A stretch of DNA of 64,000 nucleotides from Pochonia chlamydosporia 170 (lineage: Eukaryota > Ascomycota > Sordariomycetes > Hypocreales > Clavicipitaceae): NCBI RefSeq assembly GCF_001653235.2, contig NC_035790.1, positions 124,001 to 188,000 of the forward strand, written 5' to 3'. The notes below the pieces were generated by a model, which worked only from the letters and a program-made list of their open reading frames with translations, was not told the origin of the DNA and did no database searches. Below, piece by piece: positions 55,126 through 64,000 of the stretch. Position 1 is the first letter of the stretch; each line of letters starts with the position of its first letter. The translations under genes were made by a program, and so were the position numbers.

Positions 55126-57989
55126 GAGAATGGCACGACGACAACGGTTGTCCCTTGTCCCCGCATCATCGCTGGGACCATGAACAAATTGCTCTTCCCT
55201 GCTCCCGTTGGCAGTACACAAACCAGATGCCGTGCACCTTCTAGTCTCATGATTGCGTGCATACACTCCTCCTGCTTCGCCGATCGCCACGTCGCGGTGC
55301 TGCCTTCGAGCTCTTGTAGCGCGGCAAGCGTTGCCGCCTCGATATTCTCCGTATCTGCTTTCTTGTTGCTTTCGTGCTCGTCTCCCCGTGCTCGGTTCCC
55401 CCATGTTTTTCGCGGGTTACCCTTTTCGAGAAACAAATGCCATAACCGGCTGACCTCATGATATCGACGGATTAGCATCGGGTGCAGGTGGCCTGGCATG
55501 CCAATGTGCACAGCGTAGCTCTGTCGAGCTGTTCTTGTTCCGTGTGTGCTTTGTAAATCCCATATAATGTTCCAGCTTCCGCCAATGTGCAGCATTTCGC
55601 CTGAGAGCTCATCCAACTCGATCCCGTCATGGTTGTCATCCTCAATCTTTTTTTCCCATTCCTCCAAGACTAACCCATCCACGATCCGGCCCATCTCTAT
55701 AACAATCATTCGGTATCTCGCCGTGCCCATACGCACACCAAGCCCGGTTCCTATCTCGCGTGCGAGCAGAGAGCTCAGCTTCTCCGTCTTCCACCTCCCT
55801 GACGGACCGTGCCTCCACATAAATTCCTTGATACTCGGCGGCGTTGCCGGGAGCTTCAATTCTTGCTCTAGAAACTCTTCTGCCGGCAGCAGCCACGCAA
55901 TGTATGCTACGAGTACACGGCCCATATCGTCTGGCAGAAACCGTGCGACCTTGCGGCCCATGTCGCGGATCGACTTGGTCTTGTCGCGATCTGTTACAAT
56001 CATAACCGACCCGCTGTATAGAAAAATGTTCCGCATCACCTGTAGTCCATCGCAGTGCCTCATTGTGCTCACCTCTGGTCCACGACCTGGCATCCCGGGC
56101 CACACATGGCATCCCGGCATAAGCAGTTCTTTCAGCTGCCGTAGATCTCTCAACCACTTCGTCACTCCCTTCTTCTTCCACGAGTTCGTCCTTGGATCAA
56201 AGAGCATCGACTGCGCAGCCTTGATAGCTAGCTCCGGCCCACTCCGAAGCCACTCGTTGGCCTTGTTCGTGGCAAATGATTGCCCGGCACCGAGATATGT
56301 CATGTCGTCGCGGATGCCCTCCATGTCGATGTTGGGTCCAATCGTCGACCACCTATCTCCAAGCAACCTCCCCATGAGATGATCAATACGCAGCTTTAAC
56401 CGGTACGCCGCCCGTTGAAACTCATGGATCCGTATATCTTCCCCGTTATGGATGAGCGTCTCATAGTCGTCTGTCCAACGTACGCTTGGTGTCGCCATAG
56501 TCTTGTTCCTATGTCCCTTGCCATACGCCATCCAGCTAATCATGGTCCCGACCACCGTGAACCGGTCGACAGACAGCCACTCGGCGTGCTGCTCCGTGAA
56601 CCACTCCATCTTTTCTACTGAGATGTCCTCTACATTCAGCGGCATGTCTTGGAATGAATCCTCCAGAAAAAACAGTCGCAAGATCCACAGCATCGCCGCC
56701 ACCGTCGCTGTAAATACACCTGCGGGCAGAAATCCATTGCCGCCTTCTCTAATGGCTGTCGCCGCAAAGAAGCACAGCAATGCGTTGGTGTACATAGCGC
56801 CGCCAACTTTCGTCTTGATGGATGCAATAATAAACTTGAACAAGATCACATCCAGCTCGGCCTGACCCCCCGGCCGTCTCATATCAGGTTGGCTGCTTCG
56901 TATAAAGCCGCCCGTGTCGCTGTCATAACCATCTGAACTTTCGCCGCCATCTAATCTATTTCCATCCATCTCTTGTAGCACACGGTCCATGTCGCACAGC
57001 AAACCCCACTGCTCATCTGTGAACCGCATCCCGAGTTTGGCTTCTGCTTCTTCCCGTCCAAGCTTATACGCTCGCCAGCATAAACAGAGATATCGCTGGC
57101 ACACAATGCTGTATTTTTGCAGCGTATCGGTGTCTTCGTTCATTCTGAACGGTATCGGGTTGCTTTTGCCCCCTTCAATTCCGTGTAGTCGTTGCAGAAT
57201 GGGTTTGGGAACGGCATATATTCGTGGCTCGCATCGCTTGACTTCTCGCTTGATGCTGTCGCATAGCATTGTAAGTTGTGCCGTCAAACCAGTGTCTGCT
57301 TCCAATGCTTCTTGTATGGTCCCATCCATCGCCTTGGCCTTGACCCATCTTGTGGCGGCGGCAATGACGGCTCGGTCCTTTTCTTCGGTGAACTTGATCC
57401 AACGCATCTCCTTGACGAATTCATTATCGTAGTCCGCACCTTGTTGCGCCTGCCCGGCCCGGTACCACTGCGCGTTGGAATCACGTATTCGCTTTGCTCC
57501 CTTTCGCAGAAGCTGCTCGAGTACGCTCACACTTCTCTCGTTGCCTGCTTCATCTCGTGCGTCGATGTCGGTGGTTGGGTCGTACCCTTCGTTGCCCACT
57601 GTCCAGTAGCGCGCATATTTCCCACCCATCCACGATTGAACACGAACCTTGGTATAGCGATGACCCTCTAACGTATGTGGCACAGTTCTCCAGTGAATGT
57701 TCGCTGATTTCTCCGACGTTGTGATAAATGAGCAGCCTCTGCACTTAAACCCATCTACGACCGGAATCACTGGTTGCTTCGGCCCACCATTGGGCGGAAG
57801 TTCGATGGTCTTTGGATTGTTTGCCTGTCCCAGAGCCAAGTAGTCTTCGATTTCTTTCAAATTAGCGCCCGAAACTTGATGCACATTTCGTAGATGGCCG
57901 ATTGCCCCATCGCCTGGCGTTAATGCACGTTTGCAATCTAGACAAACCACAAGATTGTAAGCTCCGTTGATCTGGATGTGCTTGTCCAT
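55126..57989 (-). CDS. Telomere-linked helicase, truncated inverted copy (codons 1-954)
   Basis: ATG at 57,989. The readable protein equals residues 1-954 of the complete copy, including both zinc fingers and motif I (PTGAGKS), and stops in the gap just after VVVVPFS. Motifs Ia to VI are missing from the assembly. No premature stop or frameshift is present. Overlapping frames on the other strands are also the same in the two copies, so the DNA is essentially identical. It may be complete in the real chromosome. Confidence 0.9.
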
Positions 57990-58120
57990 TCTTGTTCTTT
58001 TTGTTTATGTGCTGCAGATGATCATAGTGAGCTATCATCATACGTGGGCAAAGAACGATTTATTTATGTTGTCTTATGGGGTGCCTCATTCGGTAGCCCC
58101 TTTTCGTTCTCTGGCGTGTT

Positions 58121-58211
58121 ACTCTGACCCCGTACTCTGACCCCGTACTCTGACCCTGACCCAGACCTGGCCCTAAAACTCGATACTCTGGCCCTTACTC
58201 TGACCCTGCCC
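58121..58211 (-). repeat. Degenerate telomere-type array, right arm
   Basis: Mirror copy of the 49,321-49,410 array (CTGACCC/CCTAAAA units on the plus strand). Confidence 0.65.
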
Positions 58212-58696
58212 CGACAACCAAATCAATCAAAGTAAAAAGTCTTGCCAATTTTACGTAACTTTCACAGTTAATTCTTGGGTATGCAGAATAACGCTCTCGC
58301 CAGTAGTGCGCTGTCATCACGGTCAATACTGGGGCGCGCCGTGGACTCTATATATGCTTTATGTAGCTGCCTTATATGCCTTTTTTTATATATATGCTAT
58401 TAGATCTTTGTTAGCCCGCGTTGGGTTACGCTGGTTCTACGGACTGTCTCCCACTGGCTTTTATAATGATTGTAAACCTTACCTTACGCAGCGGCGCGAT
58501 ATCACTCGCTAGTGTGCTCATCGATGGTACGCGGTTCAATGACGGTTTACGTAGACTTACTCAAATGATAAACCTATTTTCTTTCACTAACCGTTAGCAC
58601 CTTTTGGTCCTTTGGCGTGTTACTGACCTGTAATCCAGTCCGTACTAAGACCGTAATACTCGATACTCTGTCCCTCACTCAGACCCCAATCCACGA

Positions 58697-58742
58697 TACT
58701 CTGACCCTAACTCTGACCTTTACTCTGACCCTGACCCTGACT
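58697..58742 (-). repeat. Degenerate telomere-type array, right arm
   Basis: Mirror copy of 48,782-48,828 (CTGACCCTAACTCTGACC on the plus strand). Confidence 0.7.
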
Positions 58743-59850
58743 CTGCCTTAGACATCTGTCTGAAGAATTTGGAGTGAAAAACCCTGACCCTTTTACCCCA
58801 CTCCCTTACAAAATTGAAAAGAATTCAGTCTGATATACCCGTCAATAGCGCCTAGGCTTAAACCGCTCTACCTAGCTCTAATAGATACGCTTTATTTATT
58901 TAATAATATTCTAGGCTTCTATTAGATGTCTTTCTGGTTTCTAGCTAGCTTGGCTAACCTTAAACTACCTACTAGCTACGCGCAACTAAAAAAACCGCTA
59001 ACATAAAATGCTTATTATCTATAGGCTATCCCGCGCTTTATTTAGCTTGCTATACTATACTTACTCTCTTATTACGTTTAAAAATCCACCCATACTATTC
59101 TTAGCTATACCTTTACATTTTGCGTTCTATATAGGTTATATACTAGTATATCTCTACGTTATATTATAAACTATTATTCTTTACTGCTATAATAAATGGA
59201 ATTATATCTGTTATTAGCGCTAGGAACTTAAACTATACTAACCTAGCTTAATTATAAATAATATCTACAATTAAACTAACCTAGACTGCAATCTATTTTC
59301 TTTCCTTAGGCTTAATAGATACATGCTAATCTTTTAAATAGCTAGTTACTTTATTAGTAATATATATAAACTTATATATCTTATATATTATAATTAGATA
59401 TTTCTGTAACTAGATAAATAGCTCTATAGTATAGCTATCTAGTGTAGGCTCTAGAATAAATACATAGGATTATACTATAGGATTACTAACTTAATGTCTA
59501 TTCTCTCTCTTTATTTACTTCTCTGCTTTTTGCTCTCCTCTTTATTGCTCTTCTCTTTACTCTTCTAGATCTTAATTGCTAGGTCTATAGGTTCTATCAC
59601 GGAAACTAATTTACGCGGAATATATCTACCTATATTATAGCGTTCTAGGTATAAAACTATTAGCTTATTTTTGTCTAACTAGCAGGGATTCTTGCTAATA
59701 AAACTATATTAATAGGCTTTTCTTTAAATAAAAAAATCATAATTATACACTACTTATATTTAACCTCTAGTTAAAATTACCTTATTTAACTGTGGTTATA
59801 CTATGCTTTATAACTATATTATTTTTATGCCTGTCCTATGCTTATTTTGC

Positions 59851-59888
59851 TAACCCTAAACCCTAACTCTAATAGAAATCTAACCCTA
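59851..59888 (-). repeat. Interstitial telomere-like repeat in the RIP block
   Basis: TAACCCTAAACCCTAACTCT followed shortly by TAACCCTA. CCCTAA contains no CpA on this strand and its complement has no TpG, so it would survive RIP. Confidence 0.7.
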
Positions 59889-60379
59889 TGTTTTTAATAG
59901 CAGGTCTATAATTTATATAGGAATAGTTTAGACTAGCAGTATAGAAATATATTTAGTATAGTTAATAACTTATCTAGAAATAGCTATAAGTTAATACATA
60001 AGTATTAGCATTAAACTTAACTATATATTAAAATATAACTAAAACTACCTCTATCCTACCTAAGATTAGCAAGTAATTATACTGCTATATAGTTTGCCTA
60101 AATATATGTTATACTACCTAGTAAAGCTGCCTCTCTAAGCTACTATATATACTTATTAATATAACTAAAATGCCTAAAGTGTTTTATAATTAACTTATAT
60201 AATATAGAATAGAAGAATGCTCTATAATATAATAGTATAATTATATTCTAAAACTAATACTCTACTATCTTTAGTCTTTTATTGCTATTCTTAGGCTTAT
60301 TGCTTTCTACCTCTAGATCTGCCCTACGGTATATTGTCTATGGTATATAGCAAAAGAAGCAAACTGTATAATCTGGCAT

Positions 60380-63300
60380 CTATAGCCTGCTATCTTGCCT
60401 ATATAATTATATTGCTGTAGCTTTTATATTAAACCACTATATATGCTAACTATATAACCCTACTAGGTGATTAAATAGCTTCCTTTACACACAATAAAGT
60501 AGGTAGCAGCTATATATAAGCTCTATATTAGCCTTAAACTAGCTTATTATCTCCTCCTATATTGCGGTCTAGCAAAGCACCTCTCTTAGTCCTATATACT
60601 GTATAGCTTTACCGGCTATTAGGGGTTTTACCTATCTATTTTTGCTATTATTACTACTATAGCTACTAGCATGCTCCTTCCTGTAAGTCTCTATAGCTGC
60701 GTCTTTCTCTTGCTATAGCAAGCTAAATATAAGTCTAGCTAGCCTCTAGTTAGTATAGTGCCTTAGGCACGCACTATATAGCTTATCTTTACCTTCTATA
60801 CACTATTGCTAGTCTAATCTTGCGTCTAAGAACTAGCTTATAATAGCGCGTAAATAGTGCTTCCCTGTTAAATATAGCTGCATTAATTTCTTGTCTATAT
60901 CCTCTAGCTTCTAACCGGCTATATTTGGCTGCTATACACTACTTAGTAGCACTATAGACTTTGCCAGTTTGCTATCCTAACTAGCCCTTCCTAATGCCTG
61001 CGAGAAATCTATTATATAGCATAGCTAGCCTGCATAAATAATATATCTTACTTCTACGTAATTAAAACTAATAATAAATATATCTATTACTACTATTACT
61101 AGCAACCTAGTTAGCCCTAGCTACTACTTAATAGCCGCGTCCTTCTCCTCCTTATTTATGTATTTACGGTTACCTGTGTAGAATAGACACCCTAGATCTT
61201 TAGATAGCTCTTTTATTAGATCTACTATCTAGCAGTAGATAATAATCCTTGCGTTTATTCTATTAGCTATGCTTTCCTCCTTATAATTATTATTGCTACT
61301 AATGCTAGTATAGCTTTTAATCACTATAATACATGATTATACTAGCTTTACTGCTCTTAATTACAGCTCACCTAGGCCCTAGAAGCAGTATATACTATAT
61401 TATATATTAGAACGGTTTATTAACTCCCTAATTATGTGTGGCCTTACTAATAGGTTATATTCTATAAATCCTAGCTTAAAAAGTGGCAGTAGTATTACTA
61501 TTAACCAGATAGTCTGCGTGGGCACCTGCTGCACATGCTAGCTAAGCTGCTTTATGCTCTCCTAGTAGTTATTAGCCGTAATAGTTAGGTAACACTTATT
61601 AATAATAATCTAGTCTAACTGCTATTATGAATTAAGCTAGGTGGTATATCCTATAAACCCCTCCGTGCATGTAGCCTTTGCTAACATAAGAACTAGCAGC
61701 ACTAACCTTATCTAACCTAGTATCTATATAATAGTTCTAATGCCTATCTTACCTAGCTAGTCTAGCATATTACTTCTTAATGTAATAGTAGGTAGAACTA
61801 TAATTATTATTATAGCACCTTTAAGTATAGCTACTACTATAATAATAAGCAACTTACTAGAACCTATTACTAGCATAATAATAACCTGCTCTATTGCGTT
61901 TAGTCCTATAGATACTAGCATAGCATCACGCTATCCTAGCTATTAAAGTAGTAGATCTAGATTGTTATATAACCTGTAGGCTATTGCTAATAGAACCTTC
62001 TCCTTATATAGTAGTCTAGACTAAAGCCTTACCTTCTTGTATGCTCTAAGCGTTTGCCTGTCTGCTTTATTAAAGCCTATACTTAATTATCCTAGTAGCC
62101 TCTTACTTCTACTAACCCTAGTAATCTCTTAGGCTAGTAGCTTATCTACCTAGAATAGTAATCGCTAGCTTAGTAATGCCTAGTATGCGCGGTATAATAG
62201 CGTGCTTATTATTAATATTATAGAGCCTATATATGCGTGGTTAAATGTTTAGAATAAGTGGTTACTTGCCTCTACTAGGTCTACTATTGCCTCCTCCTTC
62301 TCTATGGTTTCTAATGCTATAATGTCCTCTATGTTAAAGTTAATACGCTCCTTTAGTGTAAACTTCTCTTTTGTAATTAACGCTATAGCTTGCCTCTACC
62401 ACGTGACTTTAAACTTAGGCACTTTAGCACGCTTATAGGCCTAGCTAAGGCACTTTAAGACTAGCTTATCCCTCTAGACCTTACTATCTAACAACAAAAA
62501 GAGATATAGTAATAATAAAGCACCTAGCTTAACCTGCCGTAGGAATATCTGCTATAGCAGCTAAACTAGAGCTAGAAATATGAGTACTAGTTTTGCAATA
62601 GCATTTAGGATAAAGCAAATATTCTCTATAGCCTAACCTATTAGCTTCTAGCTCTTATAGTAGCATATATAAACCATAAGTATACTCTCCTATATTAGTA
62701 TACTATAATGCTAAGAGCTATTAGCATATATAATAGTTAATAGTTCTAGTGCCCTTATAGGGGGCATAGGCAATATATAAAGCATTAGAACTAAAAGCTT
62801 TAGAAACTCCTATATATATGTTTTATATATAGCTATTGCCTTCTAGTAGAGTTATATCTTATCCCTATTCTTATTGCTATTACTGCCCCCTATAAAAATC
62901 TAATAAAGATCTAACCTCTTCTTAATCTGCTATAGTAGCATATATTATCTACTATTAAGTAGGTTTATATTTCTTATATCTATTAACTATAACCCCTTAT
63001 AGTCTTCTAGGTCTAAATTGTTATAAAGCCTCTATGCCTTAACTAGCATAATACCCCTTACCCTAAATAATAGCTTGTTATATAGTAGAGCGCATGCTCT
63101 TTAATACTCTAATATAACTAGATCTAATACTTGCCCTATATGTAGCTTTATGCTTTCTAACTTAATCTTCTCTCTATTAAGTAACTAGCATGCCTGGTTC
63201 CTGCTAAAGCCTAACTTAGCTACTATAGATAGGTAGAGTTGCTATTATAGAATATAGCTAAATGCTATCTCTCCTACCTAGTATATAAAGTCCCTATAAA

Positions 63301-64000
63301 AGATTTTAACCACAAGCAGGATCTAGTTCTTATCCCTATTTATGTTCTTCTTATAGAAGCATACTAACTTAAATATTAAGAGCTATACTATCTAAACTAG
63401 TGCTAATAAGTTACTGCTATAATTGCCTAGTTTATGCTAATAGCTTAGTTTCTTATACTGCTAGGTAGTCTTATCTAGCTTAGTATTGCCTGTCTCTCTA
63501 GCCTTATTTTTCTTCTTTTTCTTCCTAACTTCCCTCTTACTCTTAATAGTTCTGCGACTTAGTATAGCATAGAAACTTATCACAAGCAACTAGAACTATT
63601 TGCTGCTAATAGTATGGTAAATTAAGGCAATATAGAACCTATAGATCTTATATATTAATCTAGAGCTTTGCGCTTTATCTTTCTTATAGTTATCTTTCTC
63701 TTTCGCGTTGCCCTTATCTCTCTTACGTTCCTTCTAGGCTATACTAAGCATCTTAATTATTACCTACTTCTACTTCCTAGTTACTTCTACTATATCCTAT
63801 AGCAAGATCTAAGCCCTTCTATTATTATTCTCCTTCTTGTGCTCCTTCTTATTCTCTACTATTTCCTACTTAAAGTATCTATCCTCACAATATACCACAT
63901 AGTAGAAGTATACTAGTAGCTCTTTTATTATTTAAAAGTATATTGCTAATATTAACTTATTCTTAAATAGGCAAAAGGCAATATTCTTCCCCTTCTTGCT
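60380..64000 (-). pseudogene. RIP-degraded DECH/RecQ-like telomere-linked helicase
   Basis: Read on the minus strand with the first codon at 64,000, one frame continues to about 60,380 without a frameshift. Recognisable remnants in order: RDAML before motif I; motif I as VIGSSKLL (61,849-61,870) where TGSGK is expected; VVLPT-like IVLPTITLR; motif II as NKCY (61,589-61,600) where DECH is expected, all four codons explained by C-to-T/G-to-A; WLIVILLP where WLTATLPP is expected; IIIYC; and motif VI as QALGRASRDS (about 60,974-61,006), then CIEGKDKLYSACLRHY like the zinc cluster after RecQ. In the parts I read, stops are TAA or TAG, as from CAA/CAG/TGG, with no TGA. It differs from the intact copy, so it is another family member, and it continues beyond the window. 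Confidence 0.9.

Larger units (their letters stand above)
55126..58857 (-). repeat. Right arm of the 3.7-kb inverted repeat
   Basis: Reverse complement of 48,667-52,403 as described for the left arm. Its outer end abuts AT-rich RIP-mutated DNA exactly at GCCTAGGC, and its inner end abuts the gap. Confidence 0.95.
58858..64000. other. AT-rich RIP-mutated block
   Basis: Composition changes abruptly at 58,858. TA steps dominate (TAGCTATA-type strings) and CA/TG steps are scarce on both strands, the product pattern of RIP (CpA to TpA). No frame of even 60 codons is open in 5.1 kb. From 60,380 to the window end a helicase relic can be read on the minus strand; 58,858-60,380 holds a short telomere-type sequence and otherwise nothing I can identify. 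Confidence 0.9.

Noticed and set aside
48667..58857. Inverted repeat as pure assembler copying of one contig
   Set aside because: The arms differ at six places, which a copied contig would not; but a wrong join of two genuine chromosome ends remains possible.
1..64000. CRISPR arrays, rRNA and tRNA genes
   Set aside because: No regularly spaced direct repeats with unique spacers, no rRNA-like sequence, and no convincing tRNA T-loop with matching acceptor stem seen by eye; a tRNA scan would settle the last point.

Overview
The window looks like a subtelomeric, repeat-rich accessory region of a filamentous ascomycete (Pezizomycotina, possibly Hypocreales). Genes carry short 55-105 nt introns with GT-AG borders (one GC-AG) and CTAAC/CTGAC-like branch sites. 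The gene types are fungal: Helo-like and PNP-type NOD-like receptors, a bZIP regulator, a secreted M43 metalloprotease, a Helitron, a Fot1/pogo transposase and OrsD/RecQ-like telomere-linked helicases. The last 5 kb shows the signature of repeat-induced point mutation (RIP). The species cannot be named from sequence alone.

Layout. 0.4-9.8 kb: a four-exon Helo-like/ubiquitin-like gene (-), a bZIP gene (-), a long empty stretch, and a secreted M43 metalloprotease (+). 9.8-22.6 kb: a mobile-element graveyard around a PNP-NACHT-ankyrin receptor (12.6-16.5 kb, -). It holds three solo LTRs with exact 5-bp target duplications, a fourth truncated copy, a 1,009-bp terminal-inverted-repeat element with an exact 8-bp duplication nested in one of those LTRs, a dead Fot1-like transposase, and two older dispersed repeats. 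22.7-27.2 kb: a PNP-NB-ARC-TPR receptor whose near-identical TPR array runs into frameshifts, an assembly gap and duplicated debris. 27.7-30.5 kb: a Helitron Rep/helicase (-) broken by a 17-bp tandem duplication and a 1-nt frameshift. 31.7-47.1 kb: six uncharacterised genes with no transposon pieces I could recognise between them. They include a 1,566-aa protein, an 833-aa protein with a C-terminal HicA/dsRBD-like pattern, and a 524-aa coiled-coil protein.

48.7-64 kb: telomere-associated sequence. A complete 1,551-aa zinc-finger/RecQ-like helicase (+) is followed by the N-terminus of a second OrsD-like protein that runs into a 10-N gap. Beyond the gap lies an inverted, nearly identical 3.7-kb copy of the first helicase's 5' part and upstream region. 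Both arms carry degenerate TTAGGG-type arrays. The last 5.1 kb is AT-rich and TA-saturated. On the minus strand it hides a third, different helicase that can still be read in one continuous frame from motif I to motif VI, interrupted in the parts I read only by TAA/TAG codons, as expected from RIP.

How the parts relate: the PNP receptors and the Helo-like gene belong to the self/non-self recognition (STAND/NLR) repertoire that fungi keep in fast-evolving regions. The helicases are typical last genes before telomeres. The six-gene block between Helitron and helicase is the best candidate for something undescribed. A functional link between its members is my inference from position only.
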